Positions 1 to 10,616 are shown, counted from the stretch's first letter. The stretch: DNA of 64,000 nt from Brumimicrobium glaciale (GCF_004152935.1 NZ_SETE01000001.1:889855-953854), one strand, 5' to 3'. Notes: generated from the letters alone by a model not told the origin. Translations and numbers: made by a program.

Positions 1-678
1 AGTTGGTGTTCGGTAAGTAATATCCAAAACCGAACTCAATCTATCTCCATAATTTGCTGAAAAACCACCTGCGCTAAAAGCAATGTTGTCTACTAAATTT
101 GGATTAATAAAACTCATTCCTTCCTGCTGACCACTTCGGGTAAGGAAAGGACGATAAATTTCAAAACCGTTCACATAAACAAGGTTTTCATCATAACTTC
201 CACCTCGAACATTGTAATTGTTTGTCAATTCATTGTTTGAATTTGCTGCGGTAGTCAATGTTAAGTATTTTTCGATACTTCCATTTGGAGAAGGAATACT
301 TCCCACATCTATTATTGGTAAATCGTCAATTGAGTTGTCTTTTGCTCTTCCAGTAACAACAATTCCAGTAAAGTATTGAACGTTCAATTTAACTTTGTCG
401 ATGGTTGTTATAGTGTTGGCAGTAACATCGACAGTACGTTCTTGTACTTCATCGTCAAATTGAATAATAATCGTTTGATTTCCAGTTGGGACTTCTAACT
501 TATAGACTCCATCAAGATTTGTTTCTGTTCGCACTTTTACATCACCTTTTAGAGAAATACGAATTTCAGGAAATCCTTTGTTCGTTTTATCAACTACTTT
601 TCCTGTGATGGTTCCAGTTTGCGAAAATCCCTGAATAGAGATGGATATAATTAATAGAAAAATGGAAAGAATCCTCAT
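1..678 (-). CDS. TonB-dependent outer-membrane receptor, N-terminal part (cut by window edge)
   Basis: The minus-strand frame is open from an ATG at 678 to the window edge (226 codons), so the C-terminal barrel lies outside. It begins with a signal peptide (MRILSIFLLIISISIQGFSQ), followed by a carboxypeptidase-regulatory-like domain (about residues 22-105; TGTITGKVVDKTNKGFPEI) and then a TonB plug (IPSPNGSIEKYL, NNYNVRGGSYDENLVYVNG, INPNLVDNIAFSAGGF, DRLSSVLDITYR). This is the SusC/FecA-like architecture typical of Bacteroidota. The substrate cannot be told. It is separated by 63 bases from the moxR gene on the same strand. Confidence 0.88.
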   Translation of the reverse strand, partial: MRILSIFLLIISISIQGFSQTGTITGKVVDKTNKGFPEIRISLKGDVKVRTETNLDGVYKLEVPTGNQTIIIQFDDEVQERTVDVTANTITTIDKVKLNVQYFTGIVVTGRAKDNSIDDLPIIDVGSIPSPNGSIEKYLTLTTAANSNNELTNNYNVRGGSYDENLVYVNGFEIYRPFLTRSGQQEGMSFINPNLVDNIAFSAGGFSANYGDRLSSVLDITYRTPT

Positions 679-741
679 GAAATCACCGTGTTTAATGCAA
701 CTAACGAGTAGAAATTACAAATGGTATAATTACTTTAACTT

Positions 742-1695
742 TTATAGTAATTCATTTATAATTTTGTCCATTGAATAACCTTCAGCCTCAGCCTTATAGT
801 TACGCACTAAACGGTGACGAAGAATAGGTTTTGCTACAGCTTTCACATCTTCGATATCTGGAGCATATTTCCCTTTCAAAACAGCATGACATTTTGCACC
901 AATAATTAAATATTGAGAAGCTCTTGGTCCAGCTCCCCATGTGATAAAGTCTTTTGTTAACTGAGGTGCAGAAGTATCATTTAGTCTTGTTTTCCCAACT
1001 AATTTTACAGCGTATTCCAGTACATTCTCTGCAACGGGAATTTCACGGATTAACGCTTGGAAACGCATGATTTCTTCGCTGCTCATGATTTGCTGAATGT
1101 TAACTTCAGTATCTTGTGTAGTTGATCTAACAATGGCCATTTCTTCTTCAAAAGTTGGATAATCTACCCAAATATTGAACATAAAACGGTCTAATTGTGC
1201 TTCTGGTAGGGGGTAAGTTCCTTCTTGCTCGATTGGGTTTTGTGTTGCCAATACGAAAAAAGGTTTCGGTAACTGATAAGTTTGTCCTGCTGCAGTAACC
1301 GTTCTCTCTTGCATTGCTTCCAGTAATGCAGATTGTGTTTTGGGTGGAGTTCTGTTGATCTCATCCGCTAAAACCATATTGTTGAAAAGAGGTCCTTTTA
1401 CAAATTCAAACTTGCGGTTCTCATTCAATATTTCTGCTCCTACAATATCAGAAGGCATTAAGTCAGGCGTAAATTGGATTCTGTTAAAACTCAATCCTAA
1501 AGATTGCGCAATAGTATTGACCAATAAAGTTTTGGCCAATCCTGGAACACCAACTAAGAGACAATGACCACGAGAAAACATAGAAATTAGCACTTGGTCA
1601 ACAACTTCTTCTTGTCCAACAATAACTTTATGAATTTCTTTTTTTAGTACCTTGTATTTCTCAACAAGTTGGTCCAACTCTTTCACATTTGACAT
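742..1695 (-). CDS. MoxR-family AAA+ ATPase
   Basis: 317 aa, full length for MoxR ATPases, which act as chaperone-like AAA+ proteins in maturation of envelope or metal-binding complexes. Walker A GVPGLAKT lies at about residues 49-56, Walker B (MVLADEINR) at about 107-115, followed by the family signature PPKTQSALLEAMQE and the sensor-1 stretch FVLATQNPIEQEGTYPLPEAQ. The C-terminal lid (TRLNDTSAPQLTKDFITWGAGPRASQ) is intact. It is the last gene of the minus-strand run, 22 bases after the SurA-like gene, so probably co-transcribed with the periplasmic PPIases. The usual MoxR partners (DUF58, VWA proteins) are not in the window. Confidence 0.95.
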   Translation of the reverse strand: MSNVKELDQLVEKYKVLKKEIHKVIVGQEEVVDQVLISMFSRGHCLLVGVPGLAKTLLVNTIAQSLGLSFNRIQFTPDLMPSDIVGAEILNENRKFEFVKGPLFNNMVLADEINRTPPKTQSALLEAMQERTVTAAGQTYQLPKPFFVLATQNPIEQEGTYPLPEAQLDRFMFNIWVDYPTFEEEMAIVRSTTQDTEVNIQQIMSSEEIMRFQALIREIPVAENVLEYAVKLVGKTRLNDTSAPQLTKDFITWGAGPRASQYLIIGAKCHAVLKGKYAPDIEDVKAVAKPILRHRLVRNYKAEAEGYSMDKIINELL

Positions 1696-1717
1696 AATTG
1701 TAAGTGTTTTTTATAGG

Positions 1718-3091
1718 TTATTTCCAAGCGTAACGGAAATCACAAGATGCATATTTTTCATCAAAACGCACATAAGTTTTTCCAACTTTACTATTTACCC
1801 AGTCTTTTATTAACTCTTCTTTCTTATTGTTTTTCGCTGCCTTTTTTATGAAATTATAGTCATCTTTTAGGTTAGCTGTATGCGGCTCTGTTCTGTTATT
1901 TATACGGACAACACGAACACCTTCTTTACGTGATCTCATGTCGGTATATAAACCAGGACTTGAAACTTCACCTGTTTCTAAACCATTTACTAATCCGAAA
2001 ATTTGTGGGTCAATTTGATTGATGTTTGAAACATCCCAATATTGCTCACCAGTGTAAGGATTTGATAAGTTCCCTTGGTTTTGACGTGTGTCATCATCTT
2101 CAGAATATTCTTTTACTGCTTGGTCCCAAGTAATTTCGTTTCTTTTCAATCTTGCAAAACATTCATCCATTAAAGTGGCTGCATCTCTTAATTCTTGTCG
2201 GCCAATTTCTGGTGTTAAAAGAATATGTCTTACTGTGTAGTCATCACCTTTTCTTGATTCCAATTGAATGATATGGTAACCATATTGTGTTTCTACAACA
2301 TCAGAAATTTGTCCAACCTCAAGTGCAAAAGCAGCTGCTTCGAATGGTTTTACCATCATTCCACGAGTAGCTTCAATTTTACCACCTTCTTTTGCACTTC
2401 CTTGGTCTTCGGAGTGAATTGTGGCAACAGCAGAAAAAGAACGACTTCCAGATTTAAAATCCTCTTTCCATCCCTTTAATTTTTCAATTACAGCATTTCT
2501 ACTGGCTTGCGTTATTTTGGGATAAATCACGATTTGTTGAATCGCAATTTTTTCGTTGATATAAGGTAAACTATCTTCTGGAATTGATTTATAGAAGGTT
2601 TTTACATCATTTGGACTAATTTCAAGATCTGCAACAATTTGTCGTTCCATTTCTTGAGAAAGTAGTCTGTCTCTAATGATTTCACGGAATTCTTCTTTAA
2701 TCTGAGTATATGTTTTACCGTAGAATTGCTCTAGTTTTTCACGACTTCCAATTTGTTGTTCTAGTGTACGTAAACGATTTTCCATTTCAGCATTTACTTG
2801 TCCATCAGACATTTCTATACTGTCAATTTTCGCTTGATTCAACAAAAGGTTTTGATAGAGTAATTCTTCTAATAGAAAACAATTTGTTTTATCGTCAACT
2901 GGTTGGCCTTCGCTTTTAAGTTGAATACGTTGTGCTTCAACATCAGAAAGTAAGATTGGATTATCACCCACTTGAGCGATAATTTCATCTATGATTTTAT
3001 CTGATGCAACACCTGATGAAACGATTTGTGAATTTCCAATGAAGGAGAAACCAAAACTAATAATAAGTGATAGGATACTTTTCTTTAACAT
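1718..3091 (-). CDS. SurA-like periplasmic peptidyl-prolyl isomerase
   Basis: 457 aa with signal peptide (MLKKSILSLIISFGFSFIGNSQ). A SurA N-terminal chaperone domain (IDEIIAQVGDNPILLSDVEAQR, about 33-165) is followed by one clear parvulin domain (about 170-280; IAIQQIVIYPKI, GGKIEATRGMMVKPFEAAAFALEVGQISDVVETQYGYHIIQL). A second, weaker parvulin-like segment runs from VRHILLTPEIGRQEL to about residue 400. It is the SurA counterpart that escorts outer-membrane proteins. Its start overlaps the end of the preceding gene by 35 bases, which implies tight co-transcription and probably translational coupling. Confidence 0.92.
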   Translation of the reverse strand: MLKKSILSLIISFGFSFIGNSQIVSSGVASDKIIDEIIAQVGDNPILLSDVEAQRIQLKSEGQPVDDKTNCFLLEELLYQNLLLNQAKIDSIEMSDGQVNAEMENRLRTLEQQIGSREKLEQFYGKTYTQIKEEFREIIRDRLLSQEMERQIVADLEISPNDVKTFYKSIPEDSLPYINEKIAIQQIVIYPKITQASRNAVIEKLKGWKEDFKSGSRSFSAVATIHSEDQGSAKEGGKIEATRGMMVKPFEAAAFALEVGQISDVVETQYGYHIIQLESRKGDDYTVRHILLTPEIGRQELRDAATLMDECFARLKRNEITWDQAVKEYSEDDDTRQNQGNLSNPYTGEQYWDVSNINQIDPQIFGLVNGLETGEVSSPGLYTDMRSRKEGVRVVRINNRTEPHTANLKDDYNFIKKAAKNNKKEELIKDWVNSKVGKTYVRFDEKYASCDFRYAWK

Positions 3092-3914
3092 TTTCTAAAA
3101 TTGTTTCTTTTGCTTTGTTTCGTAAATTATTTACTCTCCTTTTAAGGATATGTCTTCGAATACCGGCCCTTTCAATCTCCATCGGTGAAGATATAGATTT
3201 TGTTCTGAAATCGAGTACGTTTATGTAATGCGTCTCACCGTTTTCTTTAAATATTGCTTTTCCGCGACTTTTAACCAATTCTTCTTTCTTGTTTGTGGAA
3301 ATGGAAATCTCTCGCACTAAATCATCGAAATAAATCCATCTTTCTTCCTCAAAATAGAAATTGGTTGCGTAAAGATTTGCAATTTTTTTAATTTCCTTCA
3401 AGTCTTTATCATTCTTTAACAAGAAGTGTTTGTCAATGTTTAACATTGGCGCCAGTGTATCTGGAATCTTAATGTATAAAGCTCGAACAATAAAAGATTC
3501 AGCTTTATAATTTTCTCTGTGCGAATTGTAATATTTTTGAATTTCTTGATTACTAATTATTGAGTCTAAATTTTCCGTAATGAAAATATTCTCTAATTCA
3601 AAAAGGTTCAATTGCATTAATTCATCTTGAACCCTCATTTCATTTGCTGTTTTGACTTCGGGTGAAGATTTTTCGATTTCTAAGGCTACTTGCTGTTGAT
3701 TAATCCATTCTTCAATTACCTTTTCTTTCGCTTCTTCATCAGAAAAATCACCAAGTAAAAGACTTATTCTATCATTTAATTCTGTTTCATATAATATCTG
3801 ATCTCCAACTTTGCAGATCTTCGTATCTCTATTTTCGGCACAGGAAAATAAAAACAGAAGAAGGCTGCTCCATAGAACAACCTTCCCAATAGTATATGTT
3901 TTCAGCTTACTCAC
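3057..3914 (-). CDS. SurA/PrsA-fold lipoprotein without a parvulin domain
   Basis: 285 aa from a GTG at 3914; a TTG directly before it is possible and there is no early ATG. The gene overlaps the stop of the upstream PPIase gene. A lipoprotein signal is visible (VVLWSSLLLFLFSC, lipobox LFSC). The next part resembles the N-terminal chaperone region of SurA/PrsA (KVGDQILYETELNDRISLL, EEWINQQQVALEIEK), but the motifs of a parvulin catalytic domain (GGDLG..., F..AAF, GYHII) are missing. It sits between two true PPIases, so I infer a non-catalytic chaperone subunit. The family function is not established from sequence alone. Confidence 0.8.
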   Translation of the reverse strand: MSKLKTYTIGKVVLWSSLLLFLFSCAENRDTKICKVGDQILYETELNDRISLLLGDFSDEEAKEKVIEEWINQQQVALEIEKSSPEVKTANEMRVQDELMQLNLFELENIFITENLDSIISNQEIQKYYNSHRENYKAESFIVRALYIKIPDTLAPMLNIDKHFLLKNDKDLKEIKKIANLYATNFYFEEERWIYFDDLVREISISTNKKEELVKSRGKAIFKENGETHYINVLDFRTKSISSPMEIERAGIRRHILKRRVNNLRNKAKETILENVKEKYPITYY

Positions 3915-5874
3915 CAATAGAATATAATGCTTCTTTGTTTACAGTAATTGTATGTTTTTCACGCAATTCACTCAACCATTTACTTTCCAAATGTTCTTGA
4001 TAAGATTGAATAACTGATCCTCTTGCTTCTCTTAAAGCTTTTGGTCCAGCAGGAAGTTTTTCCTCGACAACAATAAGGTAGAATTTGTCACCTTCCTTAA
4101 AGATGTCGTTCGCTCCAACTTTTAAATCTCTATTTGCAATTAATGGTTTTTCTGAAGAAATGTATTTCCCTGTTTCAGCTTCAAGATTCAATTGAGAATC
4201 TGCATTCACTTTATTCAAAATGTCATACATTGTTAAAGTATCTAAATCATCCAATAGTTTCGCCTCCATTAGCATTTCTTTCTTGCTTGAAGAATAGATT
4301 ACTGCATGAGTTCTAGCTGGCCATTGATATTTATCTAGATTAGCTTCAAAGAATTTCTGTAATCCAACAGTATCTTTAATTGCTTTGTCCCAAACTTTAT
4401 CTTTCATTATTTCGTACAACAAAACTCCATCATGGTATTCTTGTAATAATGCTTTGTAAGCTGGATATTTAATTACCAAACGACTTTTCTCGTCATTCAT
4501 AATTTCGGCAGCTTGCCATTCGTTATATTTTTCATCTACAAATTTATGAACAGGCATTTGCTTTCCTTTTTTGCTTTCTGCAATAAAGTTCATAAAGCCA
4601 ATCATATCATATTTTGTGTTGTTGTATTTAAACATCCACTTGTTTTTCTTCAAGCTAGGAGATTCCCAGTTCTTCTTGAATACTGTGCTGTCGATGTTTT
4701 CATAAAACCAAGAAAGTCTTTTGTCTCCTTTGTCTTTGAATGAGTTTTCTTCTTTCAACTTAGCAATAAAAGCTTTTTCTGATTGATTAGCTCTATCACC
4801 ACGACTCAATTTTTGTTGAATTTGTGATCTCAATTCTTCTAAAGAACCAAGCGGCTTGTATTCAACTCTTTTTACGATGTGGTAACCATAATCTGTTTTG
4901 AAAGGCTGAGAGTAATCTCCATCATTTTTCAATGCAAAAGCAGCATCTTCAAATTCTGACACCATTCTTTGGTTTGTTCCAGATCCAAATGGAGGCAATT
5001 GACCACCTTTCGCTTTAGAACCTTGATCATCTGAATATAAACGCGCTAATTTATCAAAAGATTCTCCTCCGACTAATTCTGCATAAATTTCACCAATTTT
5101 CTTTTCAGCATTTGTGATTTCTGTTTTGTCTGCTTCATTATTTAATGCAACCATTATATGTGCAGCAGTAATAGTTCCTCTAGCTTCACGCTTGTCAACT
5201 ATTTTTATTACGTGGTAACCAAAGCTTGATCTAATAGGCATTGAAACTTCTCCGACATTCAATTTATAAGCGGCAGTTTCGAAAGGATAAACCATTTGGA
5301 AAGCAGTAAAGTATCCAAGATCACCTTTATTCATTTTCGCCGAAGGATCTTCTGAACCTCCAGGAGAACTTGCTACAGTTCCAAAATCTTCACCTTTATC
5401 AATACGTTTCTTTAAATCTAAAGCTTTGTTGTAAGCTTTTAATGTATCTGCTGGAGAAGCATCTGGTTTAGCAGTGATTAGAATATGTGAAGCTTTAATT
5501 TCGTGCTTCATTCTGTCATAAGCTTCTTCTAATAATTCTCTAGTTTTACTAGAATCAATTAAATATGGATGCGCCAATTGCTCTTTGTATCCTTGTAATT
5601 CTCTTTTCAAAGAAGGGATTGTGTCATATCCTAAAGCTTCTGCTTCTGCAACTTTAAGCTTGAATTTTTTATAAAGCTCCATGTACTCATCCAAACTTTC
5701 TTTGTCATACTTTGGATTGTCATTGTTCTTTAAATAGACTTGGAGAAACTCACTTTTAGTTACTTTTTCACCGTTTACAGTCATTACGACTTCATTATCT
5801 CCTTTTTGACTTATACCACTAACGGCAAATGCGAAAAAAGCAGTAATTAACAATAGATACTTTTTCAAATACAT
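3907..5874 (-). CDS. Periplasmic peptidyl-prolyl isomerase with two parvulin domains
   Basis: 655 aa with signal peptide (MYLKKYLLLITAFFAFAVSGISQ). An N-terminal SurA-like helical segment (VMTVNGEKVTKSEFLQVYLKNND) is followed by two tandem parvulin domains at about 125-225 (KASHILITAKPDA ... GDLGYFTAFQMVYPFETAAYKLNVGEVS, FGYHVIKI) and 232-340 (AAHIMVALNNEA ... YSDDQGSKAKGGQLPPFGSG, YGYHIVKR). A long helical C-terminal region of about 300 residues carries no clear catalytic motif. It is first in a run of three overlapping or closely spaced genes with the parvulin-less lipoprotein and the SurA-like protein. Likely role: folding of outer-membrane and secreted proteins. Confidence 0.92.
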   Translation of the reverse strand: MYLKKYLLLITAFFAFAVSGISQKGDNEVVMTVNGEKVTKSEFLQVYLKNNDNPKYDKESLDEYMELYKKFKLKVAEAEALGYDTIPSLKRELQGYKEQLAHPYLIDSSKTRELLEEAYDRMKHEIKASHILITAKPDASPADTLKAYNKALDLKKRIDKGEDFGTVASSPGGSEDPSAKMNKGDLGYFTAFQMVYPFETAAYKLNVGEVSMPIRSSFGYHVIKIVDKREARGTITAAHIMVALNNEADKTEITNAEKKIGEIYAELVGGESFDKLARLYSDDQGSKAKGGQLPPFGSGTNQRMVSEFEDAAFALKNDGDYSQPFKTDYGYHIVKRVEYKPLGSLEELRSQIQQKLSRGDRANQSEKAFIAKLKEENSFKDKGDKRLSWFYENIDSTVFKKNWESPSLKKNKWMFKYNNTKYDMIGFMNFIAESKKGKQMPVHKFVDEKYNEWQAAEIMNDEKSRLVIKYPAYKALLQEYHDGVLLYEIMKDKVWDKAIKDTVGLQKFFEANLDKYQWPARTHAVIYSSSKKEMLMEAKLLDDLDTLTMYDILNKVNADSQLNLEAETGKYISSEKPLIANRDLKVGANDIFKEGDKFYLIVVEEKLPAGPKALREARGSVIQSYQEHLESKWLSELREKHTITVNKEALYSIGE

Positions 5875-5967
5875 AATTATAAATACTTTAATTTTTAAAA
5901 CGGTTACGAAATTAATAATCTAATCAGATGTTAAACCTTAAACTTGAAAATATATTGTGTTACAATT

Positions 5968-7446
<1,479 letters not shown>

Positions 7447-7467
7447 TTACATTTAAATAAATTCACG

Positions 7468-7475
7468 CAAATGTA
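7468..7475 (-). promoter_or_regulatory. -7 box of guaB promoter (TACATTTG)
   Basis: Read on the minus strand this matches the Bacteroidota -7 consensus TAnnTTTG, 27 bases before the guaB ATG. No clear TTTG at the -33 position. Confidence 0.5.
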
Positions 7476-7576
7476 CTAAAAATTAAAAAAGAACTGAATT
7501 TTTTGATGTTTTTATGTTGATAAAATCTGTTAAACCGTCATTATTGTTATATTCGGAGACTAAATTCAAAACACAC

Positions 7577-9508
7577 ATGCTTAGAAAGATCGTTACAATT
7601 CTTTTTATCACATTTTTATTTGCTGGGCAAATTGCTTTCAGTCAAAATGTAATTTTCCCCGAAGTAGTATTGAAAAATGTACCTACAGATATTCAGGTAC
7701 ACTCTGAAACTGAAATCGATTATTTGATTTTAAATAAAGATACTTTACAACTCAATAAAGCAGGTGACAAGTATGTAATGAATGTGACTTTGGAGAATGA
7801 CAATATCCAATTTGAAAATACAGCCATAGAATATGAGAAACCTTTGGTTATTCCGGGTTGGTTGTCTTTATTGCCTCCTTTAATTGCCATTATTTTAGCA
7901 TTGATTTTTAAAGAGGTTCTTTCTTCCTTATTTATAGGGATATTTATTGGTGCAGCAACTATAGGGTTTTATGGAGGAGGAATCTCAGGAATATTTGCCG
8001 CGTTCTTTACCGTTTTAGATCATTATATTTTAGATGCACTGCTGGATCCTGGTCATGCTTCGGTGATTTTATTCTCTGTAATTATAGGTTCCATCGTCGC
8101 CATAATTTCTAAGAATGGAGGAATGCAGGGAGTGGTAAATCGCTTAATTAAATATGCAACGAACCGAAAATCTGGAATGTTGACCGCTTACTTTTTGGGA
8201 TTAGCCATCTTTTTTGATGACTACGCCAATACACTTGTAGTTGGAAATACGATGCGACCAATTACAGACCGTTTGAAAATTTCAAGAGAAAAGCTGGCTT
8301 ATATTGTTGATTCCACAGCTGCTCCAATTGCTGCAATAGCATTTATAACCACTTGGATTGGTGCGGAGTTGACATACATAACTGATGGGATTTCGAAAAT
8401 TGAAATGCAACAAGGAGTCGTTATTACAGAAAGTGCTTACGGTATTTTTATTAATTCTTTAGCGTATTCATTTTATCCTATTTTCACTTTATTCTTTGTT
8501 TTCTTCTTGCTTTATAAACAACGTGATTTTGGTCCGATGTACAAGGCCGAAATTAAAACTTTAAAAGAAGGAAATACCGCAGATACAGTTACAAATCGTG
8601 AATTGGAAGAATTTAATCCAGTGAAAAACGCTAAAATTAAAGCCTACAATGCCATTATTCCAATATTTATTGTGATTTCAGGAACATTCCTAGGATTACT
8701 AGTAACTGGAATTTCAGCTTCTAATTCCTTTTTACTTGAAAACGGAATTGATTTAAGTAACGGAACTTGGGCGGCGATTGGAACTGAAGGAGGAGATCAA
8801 GTTGGATTTTTTAGAAAATTAGGAATCGTAATTGGTAACGCAGATTCTTATGTTGCTTTACTATGGTCATCCATGGCTGGTTTGGCAGCAGCAATTGTTA
8901 TGACAGTTTCTCAAAGAATTATGTCTTTGAAAGAAGCAATGGATGCCATGATTGTTGGAATAAATACGATGATGCCAGCAGTTGTGATTTTAATTCTAGC
9001 GTGGTCATTGGCCGGAGTAACTGAAAGTTTAAGTACTGCAGAATACCTTAAGGCATTTTTTGGATCAGACTTTTCACATGTTTGGGTTATTCCAGCATTG
9101 ACATTTGTTTTATCTGCATTCATAGCCTTTTCAACGGGTTCTTCATGGAGCACAATGGCGTTAATGTATCCGCTTGTAATTCCATTATCGTTCGCAGTAG
9201 CAGCAGGAGATCCAAATTTCTCAGAAATGGCAATTTTGTACAATACAATTGCTTCGGTATTGGCTGGTTCCGTGCTTGGAGACCATTGTTCACCGATTTC
9301 TGACACTACAATATTGAGTAGTTTAGCCACTTCATGTGATCATATTCAGCACGTTAGAACACAAATGCCTTATGCTTTAAGTGTTGGAGCTGTTGCGTTA
9401 TTTATTGGAGTAATTCCTACAGCTTTTGGAGTGCCGAGTTTGGTGGCTTTCGGAGTTGGGATACTGGTGCTGTACTTGATTGTGCATTTTGTGGGGAAAA
9501 AGGTTTAG
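7577..9508 (+). CDS. NhaC-family Na+/H+ antiporter with a secreted N-terminal extension
   Basis: 643 aa from the ATG at 7577; the frame is open from 7514, but the 7577 start gives a clean signal peptide (MLRKIVTILFITFLFAGQIAFSQ). About 65 residues of predicted periplasmic beta-rich sequence precede the first membrane segment (GWLSLLPPLIAIILALIF). The transporter core carries NhaC hallmarks: FDDYANTLVVGNTMRP, DSTAAPIAAIAFITTWIG, FSTGSSWSTMALMYPLVIP and GDHCSPISDTTILSS. The usual cargo is Na+/H+ exchange; some relatives move organic substrates, so specificity is uncertain. It is transcribed alone, away from guaB. Confidence 0.9.
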   Translation: MLRKIVTILFITFLFAGQIAFSQNVIFPEVVLKNVPTDIQVHSETEIDYLILNKDTLQLNKAGDKYVMNVTLENDNIQFENTAIEYEKPLVIPGWLSLLPPLIAIILALIFKEVLSSLFIGIFIGAATIGFYGGGISGIFAAFFTVLDHYILDALLDPGHASVILFSVIIGSIVAIISKNGGMQGVVNRLIKYATNRKSGMLTAYFLGLAIFFDDYANTLVVGNTMRPITDRLKISREKLAYIVDSTAAPIAAIAFITTWIGAELTYITDGISKIEMQQGVVITESAYGIFINSLAYSFYPIFTLFFVFFLLYKQRDFGPMYKAEIKTLKEGNTADTVTNRELEEFNPVKNAKIKAYNAIIPIFIVISGTFLGLLVTGISASNSFLLENGIDLSNGTWAAIGTEGGDQVGFFRKLGIVIGNADSYVALLWSSMAGLAAAIVMTVSQRIMSLKEAMDAMIVGINTMMPAVVILILAWSLAGVTESLSTAEYLKAFFGSDFSHVWVIPALTFVLSAFIAFSTGSSWSTMALMYPLVIPLSFAVAAGDPNFSEMAILYNTIASVLAGSVLGDHCSPISDTTILSSLATSCDHIQHVRTQMPYALSVGAVALFIGVIPTAFGVPSLVAFGVGILVLYLIVHFVGKKV

Positions 9509-9596
9509 GACAGTTTTGATTTGGAACTATTTTCGGATTCAAAGAGTTTTGCAGGTGATAGGCTGAATAGGTTGTCTATGTATTGCACTGTATTGG

Positions 9597-9640
9597 CACG
9601 CGGATGACACGGATCTTCGAACGCGGATTTTTAAGGATTT
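9597..9640 (+). repeat. Intergenic GC-rich repeat relic (CGCGGATGAC type)
   Basis: Contains CGCGGATGACACGGATCTTC and GAACGCGGATTTTTAAGGAT, clearly related to one arm of the large hairpin at 16905-17024. It is far more GC-rich than its surroundings. The rest of 9509-9685 shows no gene. Confidence 0.6.
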
Positions 9641-9685
9641 ATTTTGTATTGCAAAAACTGAAATGATTTTATTAAAAAGTTATGG

Positions 9686-9894
9686 TTAATTCCATAAATC
9701 CTCAGTCTTAATTACTTTGTCTTCTCCACGGATATGTTGAAGTTTACTGCGTTTTGTTTTCTCAACAAATTCAGGATTATATTCTTTCTTCTGAGTTATT
9801 TCGAATTTCATCTTCAAGCCTTTACAAAAGCTTTTAATGCATTTGCTTGTTCTTTGTTTTCAGGAAATACAATGTAGGTTTCTACTTCTTTCAT
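9686..9894 (-). pseudogene. Frameshifted DUF2683-like antitoxin remnant
   Basis: From ATG 9894 the frame reads MKEVETYIVFPENKEQANAL, KAFVKA and then TGA. The next frame continues at once with MKFEITQKKEYNPEFVEKTK ... VIKTEDLWN and a stop at 9686. Adding one T in the GCTTGAAG stretch restores KALKMKF, the junction usual in this small antitoxin family. So this looks like an antitoxin gene broken by a single-base deletion in a T run. No partner RelE/YoeB toxin gene lies next to it. A sequencing error cannot be excluded from one read of the sequence. Confidence 0.75.
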
Positions 9895-9961
9895 AATCAA
9901 ACGAAAATAATAATTTTAGCTTGAAAAAATTTGTACATTTATTGCAAATCAAAATGGATCT

Positions 9962-10267
9962 TCACCCAAAAACTAAATTCACTCTTTTTCCTAGACCTAC
10001 TTCGAAAATTCTATAAAGTGTGGAGAGTTGAATATCACATTTTCCATTTTCAAGACGAGAAATATAGCTTTTTTTAGTTCCGATTTTTTCAGCCAATTGT
10101 TCTTGTGTCATGTTTGCTTCTTTTCTAGCTTCTTTTAACATTGTGCTAATAACAAAATATTGCGCTTTTTCTTCAAATTCGTCGCGCTTTTCGTTACCAA
10201 CTTTACCATATTTGGCATCTAATAACTCGTCGAAGTTTTTAGCATTTTGGATGTTTTCTTTCTTCAT
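9962..10267 (-). CDS. XRE-family HTH antitoxin (HigA-like)
   Basis: 101 aa. The C-terminal half is a Cro/CI-type helix-turn-helix (MTQEQLAEKIGTKKSYISRL, ENGKCDIQLSTLYRIF, about residues 53-95). The helical N-terminal half is typical of antitoxins paired with Gp49-type toxins. Its ATG overlaps by one base the stop codon of the reconstructed toxin (TAATG, 10269-10265). It would neutralise the toxin and repress the operon. The antitoxin frame is intact although the toxin frame is not. Confidence 0.88.
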   Translation of the reverse strand: MKKENIQNAKNFDELLDAKYGKVGNEKRDEFEEKAQYFVISTMLKEARKEANMTQEQLAEKIGTKKSYISRLENGKCDIQLSTLYRIFEVGLGKRVNLVFG

Positions 10268-10612
10268 TATTTCTTGTTTTTTGAATTGAAATATTCGTTT
10301 TTTAATTCTATCGCCTTATTAATTTCTTTTCTAGGGTTTTTTGAGTTTTCTTTTGAAATCCATTAAATAAGACCACTAAGTTGCCTTCACCAAACAGCAG
10401 AAAATTCTATAAATATTACTTCCGTATTCAACTCGTGTCTCATAAAGTCCATAAGTTCCTGACATGTGAGTAAGAAATTTTTTAGGAACGTTTTGGATTG
10501 TTCTAATAACCATAAATACATATTCAATTTTTTCTTGTACTTTTTCATTTTGCTCCATGTAGAACTCAGTAAAATGGTGTTCGTAAAAAATAATTTTCCG
10601 TTGAGAACTCAT
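10267..10612 (-). pseudogene. Frameshifted HigB/Gp49-like toxin (RelE superfamily)
   Basis: The intact N-terminal part (MSSQRKIIFYEHHFTEFYME ... THMSGTYGLYETRVEYGSNI, YRIFCC) ends early at 10376 with LVKAT. Restoring one T at TGCTGTTTGGTG gives CCFGEGNLVVLFNGFQKKTQ, KT, and restoring one C at ACCCTAG gives PRKEINKAIELKNEYFNSKN, KK with a stop at 10267. That is the usual toxin C-terminus. Two independent single-base deletions, both in homopolymers, therefore disable the toxin while the antitoxin stays open. If real, this is a de-toxified TA locus; otherwise it is sequencing error. Confidence 0.82.
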
Positions 10613-10616
10613 GTCA

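Noticed and set aside
8911..9330. 139-codon antisense frame within the NhaC gene
   Set aside because: It mirrors the transmembrane codons of the antiporter; no signal, no RBS, no similarity I could recognise.
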